DNA of 64,000 nt. Source: an uncultured Alloprevotella sp. GTDB lineage: Bacteria > Bacteroidota > Bacteroidia > Bacteroidales > Bacteroidaceae. The translations under genes were made by a program, and so were the position numbers. Within the stretch, counting starts at the first letter, position 1, and the number at the start of each line of letters is the position of its first letter. Under the pieces are notes generated by a model that was not told where the DNA came from, did no database searches, and saw only the letters and a list, made by a program, of their open reading frames with translations. Positions 24,560-32,004 of the stretch are shown here, one piece after another. Location: NCBI GenBank assembly GCA_944320745.1, contig CALUIN010000043.1, forward strand, positions 1 through 64,000, written 5' to 3'.

Positions 24560-25570
24560 ATGAACCGTCAGCAATACCCAACGAGCAGCGGCGAACAAGT
24601 CCCCGCCGCACCCGATTTTTCCTGTTACCAGAGTCTGAGGCGCTGCCTGGCCGGCGGATGGAAAGTCTTTGCCAAGCATCCGGCCCGCTATTTGCGGGGC
24701 CAATGGCTATGGGCCATGTTCCGGTCCCTGGGACTGACAGCGCTGCTATGGTATGCCACACAAATCTATGCGGAGCACATTCTTCCTGCCTATTTATTCT
24801 GGAAAATGGGTGCGACGGAGCACATAGAGTGGGGGCTCGTCCCGGTTCCGGGGCGCACGTGGGCTTGCTTGGGACTTTGCGTCGTTGTCGTTCTCGTCCT
24901 GCTTTATCTCAGCAAGGGAAACACCTGGAGCCAGACGCAGCGATTCACCGCCACTGGGCTGACCGGCGCACGCCCCACGATTGCGGGAAAAGGGATGGCG
25001 AAGAACGCCCTTCGCTGCTTTGTGGTGGATGTCCTGTTTACGTTGGTCAATGTGGGCTTCATCGGCTTGGTTGTCTGGCTCTCATATAAAACCTCCTGGT
25101 GGTGGCTGTTGCTGCTCGTCCCGATAGAGTGTGCGGTTTATGTGTTTTCCAATATCTGCCGTTGCGGCTTACTTGTAGCCCATGTGACGCCCGTCCGCCT
25201 GCTGGCTTGGGGATGGGCGAAAGGCAAACGTGGCGGGGGCGGATATTTCCTGCTGCTCCTGCTGACCGGTATACCCTATCTTCTGCTTTGCGCGGTCCTG
25301 CTCCTGCCGCTTGTCATCTTCACCTTTGCCATCCTGGCAAACGGAGAGACGTTGCTCACCGGGGCGCAATCCGGATTGCCGGCCTATTTCCCTTATTTAT
25401 ATTTTGCCGTGAGCACTATTTGCCTGCTGTTTGCATCCGTCTTTGCGTCATTGCGCTTGTGGCCTTTGGCGATGAAGACTTGCTATCTGGTGCAGTCCGG
25501 CCCGGCCGCTGTGCAGACGGAAATCCGGCCGCAGGTCCACATTCCGGACGGCAAGGTTCAGCTGTCATGA
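24560..25570 (+). CDS. Hypothetical polytopic membrane protein
   Basis: A 336-residue protein with about six hydrophobic segments: around residues 50-70, 95-115 (LGLCVVVVLVLLYL), 150-170 (VLFTLVNVGFIGLVVWL), 175-195 (WWWLLLLVPIECAVYVF), 235-265 and 280-305. The N-terminus is cytoplasmic-looking and polar. I do not recognise a family, and no catalytic motif is visible. ATG 24560 is chosen because the frame upstream overlaps the promoter region. It is a single-gene unit ending at the hairpin at 25576. Confidence 0.7.
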   Translation: MNRQQYPTSSGEQVPAAPDFSCYQSLRRCLAGGWKVFAKHPARYLRGQWLWAMFRSLGLTALLWYATQIYAEHILPAYLFWKMGATEHIEWGLVPVPGRTWACLGLCVVVVLVLLYLSKGNTWSQTQRFTATGLTGARPTIAGKGMAKNALRCFVVDVLFTLVNVGFIGLVVWLSYKTSWWWLLLLVPIECAVYVFSNICRCGLLVAHVTPVRLLAWGWAKGKRGGGGYFLLLLLTGIPYLLLCAVLLLPLVIFTFAILANGETLLTGAQSGLPAYFPYLYFAVSTICLLFASVFASLRLWPLAMKTCYLVQSGPAAVQTEIRPQVHIPDGKVQLS

Positions 25571-25575
25571 AGTCA

Positions 25576-25610
25576 CACCGTGCCCCTGGCAGAAAGCTGG
25601 GGGCACGGTG
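25576..25610. terminator. Hairpin between convergent genes
   Basis: Perfect 11-bp arms CACCGTGCCCC (25576-25586) and GGGGCACGGTG (25600-25610). It lacks a clear U-tract, but its place between convergent genes suggests a bidirectional terminator. Confidence 0.6.
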
Positions 25611-25644
25611 CATACATTCAGCAGGCCGCAACCGCGTGGCCTGC

Positions 25645-26226
25645 TTATTTGTTGCCGTTGTCAGCCGAATCCTGGAACGTAGCGTGGTAAATTTCGCGGT
25701 AGAGCGTTTGCCTGACTTCATCGGCATGAGTGTTCAGAAAGTCCAGGTCCGTCGTCATCAGATTTAGTTCTAACCCTTTCGTTTCGGTCGGGTCGTAAGG
25801 CGGCTGCCAATAAGGCAAAGGCGACAACATGAGCCTGTGCCTTTCGTAGAACGCGATGCGCCGGCGGGCATCGTCGGTGACGGGCGGCTCTACTTCCAGC
25901 ACAAGCGGCATGTCCTTTGTGGTGGCCAGCAGCAAGTCCAACGCCTTTCCGCCAATGCCACCCCCGCGGGCAGAGGCCGAAACGGCGAAATGCTCCACGT
26001 AGTAGAATTTTCCCAGATCCCAATAGGTCAGAAATCCCAAGAAGCCTCGTTCCGGCCCTGCGATGCGCAATGCCCGAAAGGCGCCTCCATCGTGAGCCAT
26101 CAGATTTTTCCAGTCTTTTACGTTCCTCCGCTCCTCAGGCGGGAAAGCGTCCACGTACAAGGCCTCTGCTTCAGCGTAGTCGGCCGAGTCGGCTTGCAAG
26201 GGCAATAGCCACAAGTCTGTTTTCAC
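25645..26226 (-). CDS. GNAT family N-acetyltransferase
   Basis: A 193-residue acetyltransferase. VDAFPPEERR near the N-terminus and YYVEHFAVSASARGGGIGGKA (acetyl-CoA loop ARGGGIGG, about residues 87-94) followed by LVLEVEPP and RIAFYERHRLML are the usual GNAT elements. The start codon is GTG at 26226. Substrate unknown. It lies downstream of the YigZ-type gene on the same strand, separated by about 80 bases. Confidence 0.82.
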   Translation of the reverse strand: MKTDLWLLPLQADSADYAEAEALYVDAFPPEERRNVKDWKNLMAHDGGAFRALRIAGPERGFLGFLTYWDLGKFYYVEHFAVSASARGGGIGGKALDLLLATTKDMPLVLEVEPPVTDDARRRIAFYERHRLMLSPLPYWQPPYDPTETKGLELNLMTTDLDFLNTHADEVRQTLYREIYHATFQDSADNGNK

Positions 26227-26304
26227 GATACATTATATTATTGTTCGTCAATGAATGTCCGGCGGATTTCATCCCGCGTGGCCGTTCATCACCGGCGTGT
26301 CTGC

Positions 26305-26940
26305 TCATTCCTCTATTGGCTGACCGGCCTGTTCAATGAAGCGGATGGGGTAGAGCCGGCCCAGATGCGCTCGCAGCGCATCGTATTCTGCCTTGCGAAC
26401 GGACAGTGTCAGAATGTTTTCGGTGTCCGTGTACTCTCTTCGCATCACGTCCGTTTGGAATTCACGTATCAAGCGCAGTGCAGTGTCCATGAGGGTATAG
26501 GGCACGGCAACGGTGAGCTCTTCCGTAATCAGTCGTTCGTCGATGGTAGAATTTGCCAGTGCGGCTGCAGCGGCCTCCTTATAGGCAACGGTCAGTCCGC
26601 CCGTGCCCAGTTTTACGCCACCGAAATATCGCACGACAACGACCAGCGTGTAGGTCACCCCAAAGGAGTGGATTTGTCCCAAAATGGGCCGGCCGGCCGT
26701 ACCGCCCGGTTCGCCGTCATCGTTTGTGCGCGTTCGCTCTCCGTGGTTCCCCAGGGCGTAAGCGTAGCAAACGTGGCGGGCATCGAAGAAGCGTTTCTTG
26801 TAAACGGCAACCCAGTTTTTGGCCGCAGCCTCGTCGGCCACGTAGTGTGCGAAGGAGAGAAAGCGGCTTCGCTTTTCGGTGTAAAGTCCTTCGCCACCGT
26901 TTTCGATGACGCGGTAGGTGTCTGCCTGTCCTGTTTCCAT
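26305..26940 (-). CDS. YigZ/IMPACT family protein
   Basis: A 211-residue protein with the UPF0029/IMPACT N-terminal domain (KRSRFLSFAHYVADEAAAKN, ARHVCYAYALG, DDGEPGGTAGRPIL, VVVVRYFGGVKLGTGGL) and a ferredoxin-like C-terminal domain (about residues 140-205). Relatives bind nucleic acids or ribosomes; the eukaryotic IMPACT regulates GCN2. ATG 26940 is preferred over the 30-residue upstream extension, which carries the promoter. Confidence 0.9.
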   Translation of the reverse strand: METGQADTYRVIENGGEGLYTEKRSRFLSFAHYVADEAAAKNWVAVYKKRFFDARHVCYAYALGNHGERTRTNDDGEPGGTAGRPILGQIHSFGVTYTLVVVVRYFGGVKLGTGGLTVAYKEAAAAALANSTIDERLITEELTVAVPYTLMDTALRLIREFQTDVMRREYTDTENILTLSVRKAEYDALRAHLGRLYPIRFIEQAGQPIEE

Positions 26941-26999
26941 GATCCGAAATTTGCATAGACAATAACCCGGCGGCGCAGGCCTTCCGGCATCGTCTGCTG

Positions 27000-27030
27000 C
27001 AAAGGTAGGGATAATAATACAAACGGACAA
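27000..27030 (-). promoter_or_regulatory. Promoter for the YigZ-type gene
   Basis: -33 TTG (27030-27028) and -7 TACCTTTG (27007-27000) on the minus strand with exactly 20 nt between. Confidence 0.75.
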
Positions 27031-27144
27031 ATTCCCCAGTTTCGTCGGCTAATTGCGTGCGCCGCAGCAATCTGCCGCCATGGGAGGCGGTTCCGCGTCC
27101 CGGCGGGCCAGTTGCCAGTAGCGTGGGCCGGTCTGGGCCAGAAC

Positions 27145-27228
27145 GGGCCTTATCCCCGTTCTGACTGGGCCTATTCCCGTGGACACGCGGCTAAGCCCCG
27201 TGCACTCGGGGATAAGGATGGCATCAGG
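27145..27228 (-). repeat. 21-bp-periodic intergenic repeat array, locus B (4 units, perhaps 5)
   Basis: Unit boundaries fall at 27145, 27166, 27187 and 27208. On the minus strand the cores read ACGGGGATAAGGC, ACGGGAATAGGCC and ACGGGGCTTAGCC, and the plus-strand end unit reads GGGGATAAGG. A degenerate fifth unit may begin at 27124 (TGGGCCGG). The array occupies the 440-base gap between the YigZ-type gene and the flavodoxin gene. The rest of that gap holds only the promoter at 27000. Confidence 0.8.
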
Positions 27229-27380
27229 AACTCTGAGGATGAGACTGGCGCACTCTGTCTGTTAGATGTCTTGCCGGGCGCAGGCAGACGGAAAAATGGG
27301 AAAAAATACCGTAATGCGGGTAACAGACACTTCGTATATTATGTCTAACTTTACGTCCGAATAGAAATCAATTTATCGAA

Positions 27381-27935
27381 ATGCCTATGAAGCGACTGAC
27401 ATTATTCCTGACCGTCCTCGCAGCAGTCTGTCTGGCGGCGTGTGCACGGCAACAGCAGAAGCCCCAGGCCGGAAAAGTGCTGGTGGTTTATTTCTCCGCA
27501 ACGGGAACGACGGAGGACGCGGCGCGCCAGATTGCGCAAGTGACCGGGGCCGACCTACTTCCCATTCGTCCGGAGAAGCCCTATACGGCCGCGGACCTGG
27601 ATTGGAACAACGATGCTTCGCGCAGCAGCATGGAAATGACCGATGCCAAGTCCCGTCCTGCGATAGTTGCCGATTCCGTGGACCTCTTGGCTTACGACAC
27701 GATCTATCTGGGATTTCCTATTTGGTGGGGCGTGGCTCCCCGCGTGGTCAACACTTTCATTGAGTCCCACAACCTCGCCGGCAAGACCGTGATACCGTTT
27801 GCCACGTCGGGCGGGAGCGGCATCGGAGCGGCAGAACGCAGCTTGCACGAGACTTATCCCGACGTGAAATGGGGAAAGGGCCGTCTGCTGAACCACGCGA
27901 CTAAGGATGAGATTACAAAATGGATTAATTCGTAA
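27381..27935 (+). CDS. Flavodoxin-like lipoprotein
   Basis: A 184-residue protein. The signal ends VCLAAC (lipobox). The flavodoxin fold follows: VLVVYFSATGTTEDAARQIA is the FMN phosphate-binding loop (SATGTTE, about residues 38-44), LGFPIWWGVAPRVVNTFIES and VIPFATSGGSGIGAAERSL are the other FMN contacts. It would carry electrons at the membrane surface. ATG 27387 (MKRL) is an equally good start. The flavin reductase gene follows after 5 bases, so the two probably act together. Confidence 0.87.
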   Translation: MPMKRLTLFLTVLAAVCLAACARQQQKPQAGKVLVVYFSATGTTEDAARQIAQVTGADLLPIRPEKPYTAADLDWNNDASRSSMEMTDAKSRPAIVADSVDLLAYDTIYLGFPIWWGVAPRVVNTFIESHNLAGKTVIPFATSGGSGIGAAERSLHETYPDVKWGKGRLLNHATKDEITKWINS

Positions 27936-27940
27936 TAGCC

Positions 27941-28501
27941 ATGAGAAAGAATTTCGGAGCAAAACCCTTTACCTATCCGCAACCGGTATTTATCATTGCC
28001 GCCTATGACGAGCAGGGCGTGCCCAACGCCATGAATGCGGCCTGGTGCGGCATCAGCGAAATGAACGAGGTCAGTCTGTGCCTGAGCGCCGGGCACAAGA
28101 CCGTCAAGAACATTCTGGCTCGCAAGGCGTTCACCGTCAGCATGGCTGACGCGCAGCACGTCGTGGCGTGCGATTATGTAGGCCTGGTCAGCGGGAACAA
28201 GATCCCGGACAAGTTCGCCCGTGCCGGTTTCCATGCCGAACCGTCACCGTTCGTCGATGCGCCGTTGATAGCCGAGCTGCCAGTCGCGCTGGAGTGCAAG
28301 CTGAAGGACTATAATCCGGAGACCTGCATCATGCGGGGCGAGATCGTGAATGTCTGCGTGGACGAGCGCGTGCTGGATGCCGAGGGCCATGTGGATGTGG
28401 CCAAGGCAGCCCCAATCACCTTCGATCCGTTCAACAATACGTACCATGTCATCGGGAAGCAGGTCGGAAAGGCATTTTCCGATGGCAGGCAGTTGAAGTG
28501 A
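27941..28501 (+). CDS. Flavin reductase family protein
   Basis: A 186-residue FMN-binding split-barrel protein: KPFTYPQPVFIIAAYDEQG, NAMNAAWCGISEMNEVSLCL and KTVKNILARKAFTVSM (about residues 8-75) are typical of the family, as is the C-terminal ITFDPFNNTYHVIGKQVGKAF. It probably reduces or binds flavin with NAD(P)H. Its position directly after a flavodoxin suggests a shared redox task. Confidence 0.88.
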   Translation: MRKNFGAKPFTYPQPVFIIAAYDEQGVPNAMNAAWCGISEMNEVSLCLSAGHKTVKNILARKAFTVSMADAQHVVACDYVGLVSGNKIPDKFARAGFHAEPSPFVDAPLIAELPVALECKLKDYNPETCIMRGEIVNVCVDERVLDAEGHVDVAKAAPITFDPFNNTYHVIGKQVGKAFSDGRQLK

Positions 28502-28726
28502 CGGTTTGAAGATTCTCGCTGAGCGCAGGAGGTGCCGGACGCAGACTTGGATGGCAGGCCGCGCCCGGCACCCATAGGGTGAGGGTATTTCCGACACCAC
28601 CCCCCAAAGGGTTATGCCCCATAGTCCATGCCGCGTAATATCGCGTCGGTAATGGCTATCTTCTTTTTCTGTGATTTACGAGGCCGAACGTGCTTGGAGG
28701 TGACGCAGAAACGCGGGGTGTTTGGG

Positions 28727-28749
28727 TGTGCGCATCGTTGATGCGCACA
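28727..28749. repeat. Perfect 10-bp hairpin in the 411-base gap
   Basis: TGTGCGCATC and GATGCGCACA flank a 3-base loop. No U-tract follows, so it is not an obvious terminator. The gap 28502-28912 also holds a longer-spaced inverted pair (GGTGCCGG/CCGGCACC near 28531-28570) that could terminate the flavin reductase transcript. Nothing coding was seen in the gap. Confidence 0.5.
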
Positions 28750-28881
28750 GCACGCGGGGCTTCAAGCCGGCTGGCTGCCTCGGCCGCACTGAACATCCAG
28801 CAGGCGGCCGCGAGCGGACCGGTGCAGAATGCCGTGCGTCTACACGTCCTCATTTCTCAATGCTTAGAAGCAAAAATTTAG

Positions 28882-28889
28882 TATTTTTG
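28882..28889 (+). promoter_or_regulatory. -7 box of the DUF3667 gene
   Basis: TATTTTTG followed by C matches TAnnTTTG and lies 23 bases before the ATG. Confidence 0.5.
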
Positions 28890-28912
28890 CACCCTACAAG
28901 ACTTAACAAGAT

Positions 28913-29872
28913 ATGCTTCACCCCAAACAGAAGAAGGCAACAAACACGCGGGGGCGCGACAACGGCTTACGGAAATGGCTGCGGCAACTAAATCGCCAGC
29001 GACGCATCTTTATTGTATGGCAAAGACGGGGTACCCATGTTGCGCGGGGCGGTGAATCCACCCATGAGTGCAAAAACTGCGGGCATACGTATATCGGAGG
29101 TTATTGCCCGCGGTGCGGGCAGTCGGCTGCAGCGGGGCGGATCACGCTGCGTTCAGCCCTGTCGCGGACGCTGGAAGTCTGGGGACTCGGCAACAGAAGT
29201 CTGCCACGGACTTTGCTCCACCTGTGCCTGCGGCCCGGATATATGATAGGCGACTACCTGGAAGGCCGGCAAATAGCCTTCTTTCCGCCGGTGAAGCTAC
29301 TGTTTCTGATCACGGCGGCTTATTTCACTGTCTGCCACTTCATGGGACATTCGGGCCTTGACAGCGTGAAACCGATTATGGAGGTCGTAACCTTGCCCGA
29401 CAACGGGGAGCCGGCCTACGAGGCGAAAGGGCGCCTGATCCAAGCCCTCAATACCTTTTCCTTGTCGTTCTACCATACGCTGAACCTGTTACAGCGCCAC
29501 TATGCCGTGTACATTGTGCTGATGCATAGTTTGCTCGCCTGGCTTTCGATGCTGATTTTCCGCCGCTCGCCCTTACATTCCGGTATGAGTTTTACGGAAA
29601 ATTTTTTCGTCCAGATATTTATAGCGACCCAGCTGATGGCACTTTCCATCGTAAAGGTATGCCTGCTGGGGTTCGGTGAACGGCATTTCATGTATGAGTT
29701 ACCCGAAGTGGTATTTTACCTCGTTCTGTTCATAGACTATAAGCAGTTGTACGGCTGTGGCTACCTGAAAAACCTTTGGCGCACAGTATTGCTGATCCTG
29801 GCCTGGATGAGCAGCCTGACCTTGTTGCTGTTACTGGCAATATTGGCGACAGTCGGATGGCATTTGGTGTAA
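28913..29872 (+). CDS. DUF3667 family zinc-ribbon membrane protein
   Basis: A 319-residue protein. A four-cysteine zinc ribbon (CKNCGHTYIGGYCPRCGQ, about residues 53-70) is followed by RITLRSAL, LGNRSLPRTLLHLCLRPGYM, YLEGRQIAFFPPVKLLFLI (the family signature) and about five membrane helices. DUF3667 proteins are common in Bacteroidota and uncharacterised; the combination of a cytoplasmic zinc ribbon with a membrane domain suggests a sensory or assembly role, which is inference only. Confidence 0.85.
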   Translation: MLHPKQKKATNTRGRDNGLRKWLRQLNRQRRIFIVWQRRGTHVARGGESTHECKNCGHTYIGGYCPRCGQSAAAGRITLRSALSRTLEVWGLGNRSLPRTLLHLCLRPGYMIGDYLEGRQIAFFPPVKLLFLITAAYFTVCHFMGHSGLDSVKPIMEVVTLPDNGEPAYEAKGRLIQALNTFSLSFYHTLNLLQRHYAVYIVLMHSLLAWLSMLIFRRSPLHSGMSFTENFFVQIFIATQLMALSIVKVCLLGFGERHFMYELPEVVFYLVLFIDYKQLYGCGYLKNLWRTVLLILAWMSSLTLLLLLAILATVGWHLV

Positions 29873-29911
29873 CCTTTGTCGCACTCAATGCCAAGCCCGG
29901 CAGGCATGAAG

Positions 29912-29955
29912 AAGGCCGTAGCAAGTCGGATGCGGTTGCTACGGCCTTGGTTTTG
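29912..29955. terminator. Bidirectional terminator between DUF3667 and nagA
   Basis: Perfect 13-bp arms AAGGCCGTAGCAA (29912-29924) and TTGCTACGGCCTT (29936-29948), followed by GGTTTTG on the plus strand. The genes on both sides converge on it. Confidence 0.8.
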
Positions 29956-29977
29956 TATGGGGAAGAAGCTAAGTCCG

Positions 29978-31135
29978 TTAGAGTTCGTTCCGGACAACGC
30001 GGCCCATTTGCATGACGAACTTAAGCTGCTGTTCGCCATCGTACATGACGATGTCCGCGTCCTTTCCTTTCTCCAAAGTACCCTTGCGGTCAAGGATGCC
30101 CATGATGCGGGCAGGGGTCTCGCTGGCCATGCGGCAAGCGTCCTCCATCGGGATATTGGCTTTCTGGACGCAGGTACGCACAAGGCGGTCCATCGTGGCG
30201 ATGCTTCCTGCCAGGGCGCTGCGGTCTGCGAGTTTGCACACGCCGTCCTCGAGAATGACGCGCGGGTCGAAAGCCGTGGCGTCGTCAGAGGCCGTGCAAG
30301 CCAGTGCATCGGTGATGAGAGCGGTTTTTTCCACGCCCTTGATCTGATAAATCATGCGAAGCATAATGGGGGGTACGTGGATGCCGTCTGCTATCATCTC
30401 CACGGTCATGTTCTGCTCAGCAAAAATGCTTTCAACAGTTCCGGGCACCTTGAACTCGCGGTTCTTATATACGACGGGCATTGCGTTGTAGAAATGCGTG
30501 GCGTGTGTCATACCGGCCTCGTTTGCAGCATGTACGTCCTCATAGGTGGCGCGGGTGTGGGCGATGCAAGGCAGAACGCCATGGGCCTTACAGCTTTTGA
30601 TGAACGGAATGGAGCCTTCGAGCTCGGGGGCCTCGTCCCAACGCTTGAGGCAGCGGGCCTTGTCGAGCAGCGGTTCATACTCCTCTGGAACAGGGGCTTT
30701 TATCCATTCGGGGATCTGGGCACCGGCCTGTTTGGGATTGAAATACGGACCCTCAAGGTGCAGTCCCATAATGGGGCTGTCAGGCTCCTGCATGAGTTTG
30801 TCGCACGTCTCGACAGCCTTTTCGATCATAGGTATCGTAGAGGAAGAGAGGGTGGGGAAGATTGCTGTCGTGCCGTGCTGCAGATGAGTCTCTACGGCCA
30901 CGCGGAAAGCCTCCTCGCTGCCTTCCATAAAGTCACGGCCCCCGCCGCCATGAACGTGCATCTCGATGCCGCCCGGTACGATGTCATAGCCTTGTGCGTT
31001 GATGAGTTCTGCGCCGACTACGGGAAGCTCGTTATTGGCTACTGCTTCTATCTTGTTGCCATTGACGATGACGGAGCCTCCCGTGAGCCAACCGCTGGGG
31101 GTAAGGATGCGTCCGTTGATAATTTGTTTTAGCAT
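29978..31135 (-). CDS. nagA: N-acetylglucosamine-6-phosphate deacetylase
   Basis: A 385-residue amidohydrolase that converts GlcNAc-6-phosphate to glucosamine-6-phosphate and acetate. Metal-binding and catalytic motifs are visible: VPGGIEMHVHGGGGRDFME (HxH, about residues 55-73), GLHLEGPYFNPKQAGAQ (metal glutamate), CIAHTRATYEDVHAA, ATHFYNAM and LITDALACTASDD (catalytic aspartate). The length is normal. It forms a single-gene unit; a -7-like TACATTTG is at 31174-31167. Confidence 0.93.
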   Translation of the reverse strand: MLKQIINGRILTPSGWLTGGSVIVNGNKIEAVANNELPVVGAELINAQGYDIVPGGIEMHVHGGGGRDFMEGSEEAFRVAVETHLQHGTTAIFPTLSSSTIPMIEKAVETCDKLMQEPDSPIMGLHLEGPYFNPKQAGAQIPEWIKAPVPEEYEPLLDKARCLKRWDEAPELEGSIPFIKSCKAHGVLPCIAHTRATYEDVHAANEAGMTHATHFYNAMPVVYKNREFKVPGTVESIFAEQNMTVEMIADGIHVPPIMLRMIYQIKGVEKTALITDALACTASDDATAFDPRVILEDGVCKLADRSALAGSIATMDRLVRTCVQKANIPMEDACRMASETPARIMGILDRKGTLEKGKDADIVMYDGEQQLKFVMQMGRVVRNEL

Positions 31136-31275
31136 AGGTCAGATGATTTGTAGTTCCTTGGTCCTGCAAATGTACTTTTTTATTTTGAGTTGACGCGGCT
31201 GGCACACCTTCTTTTCCGCAGCATTTTTTAGGGAGAAGGAATAGGCTGCGTACTGTGTCTACGGGCTATATGGTG

Positions 31276-31310
31276 CGCCCGCCGTCCTGCATGGTGCGGG
31301 GCGGCGGGCG
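31276..31310. repeat. GC-rich hairpin downstream of the 101-residue protein gene
   Basis: CGCCCGCCG (31276-31284) pairs with CGGCGGGCG (31302-31310) around 17 bases. It lies just after the end of the minus-strand gene at 31338 and may terminate it, though no U-tract is present. Confidence 0.4.
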
Positions 31311-31337
31311 GAATAGTGGCTGGTGAGAGAATCTGAG

Positions 31338-31643
31338 TTACCGGGCGGACGGGGCGGAAACTGCCGGGTGGGCGTATGCGCGGACTATGTGTGCGACGTC
31401 CTCAACGGAAAATTCCCCAAGGCCATCCTTCTTCGCTTGCCGGGACAAGCCTTGAGCGATGATTTCCGCAGATTGTTGCGACGGGTGTCCGTATTCTTCA
31501 TCCATTTCCGACAGTACGTCGAAGAAATAGAAAAGGTCGTCTTCCGAAAAGTGCGAACGCACGTTCTCGGGCAACAGAGCGGTTATCTGTTTGATGGCCT
31601 CGATGTCGTCGGCCGCATCCTGTAACAATTCTTTCTCGTCCAT
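31338..31643 (-). CDS. Conserved small acidic protein downstream of trxA
   Basis: A 101-residue acidic, helical protein (MDEKELLQDAADDIEAIKQI, SHFSEDDLFYFFDVLSEMDE, LGEFSVEDVAHIVRAYA). No membrane segment and no known motif. It begins 7 bases after trxA on the same strand, so it belongs to the dnaE-trxA transcription unit or its trxA sub-unit. ATG 31643 is used because the frame upstream overlaps trxA. Function unknown. Confidence 0.72.
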   Translation of the reverse strand: MDEKELLQDAADDIEAIKQITALLPENVRSHFSEDDLFYFFDVLSEMDEEYGHPSQQSAEIIAQGLSRQAKKDGLGEFSVEDVAHIVRAYAHPAVSAPSAR

Positions 31644-31650
31644 ATTGTGC

Positions 31651-31962
31651 TTAAAGCAGTCCGTTGATCTTGTCGACGAATGTCTGGCGCGGAGCGGCAC
31701 CTACTTGCTTGTCTACTACCTCGCCACCTTTGAGGAAGATGATAGTGGGCACATTGCGGATGCCAAAACGGGAGGTCAGTCCGTCGTTCTCGTCGACATC
31801 ACACTTGCAGATATTGACTTTACCTTCATATTCAGTGGCCAGTTCGTCGATGATAGGGGCTATTTTCTGGCACGGGCCGCACCAAGTGGCGGAGAAGTCA
31901 ATGACTAAGGGCACGCCTGCGTTGAGCAACTCTTCAAAATTTTGGTCGTTGATAGCTTTCAT
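31651..31962 (-). CDS. trxA: Thioredoxin
   Basis: A 103-residue thioredoxin with the WCGPCQ active site (about residues 28-33), the cis-proline region RNVPTIIFLKGGEVVDK and the C-terminal helix. It reduces protein disulfides in the cytoplasm. ATG 31962 gives the standard length. It sits 42 bases after dnaE. A -7 box TACTTTTG (32003-31996) overlaps the end of dnaE and may allow separate expression. Confidence 0.93.
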   Translation of the reverse strand: MKAINDQNFEELLNAGVPLVIDFSATWCGPCQKIAPIIDELATEYEGKVNICKCDVDENDGLTSRFGIRNVPTIIFLKGGEVVDKQVGAAPRQTFVDKINGLL

Positions 31963-32004
31963 GATGCTTGGATGAATTGAATTTGAATGTGTGGGCAAAA
32001 GTAA

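Noticed and set aside
29876..31132. Long plus-strand frame opposite nagA
   Set aside because: Antisense shadow; NagA motifs are all on the minus strand.
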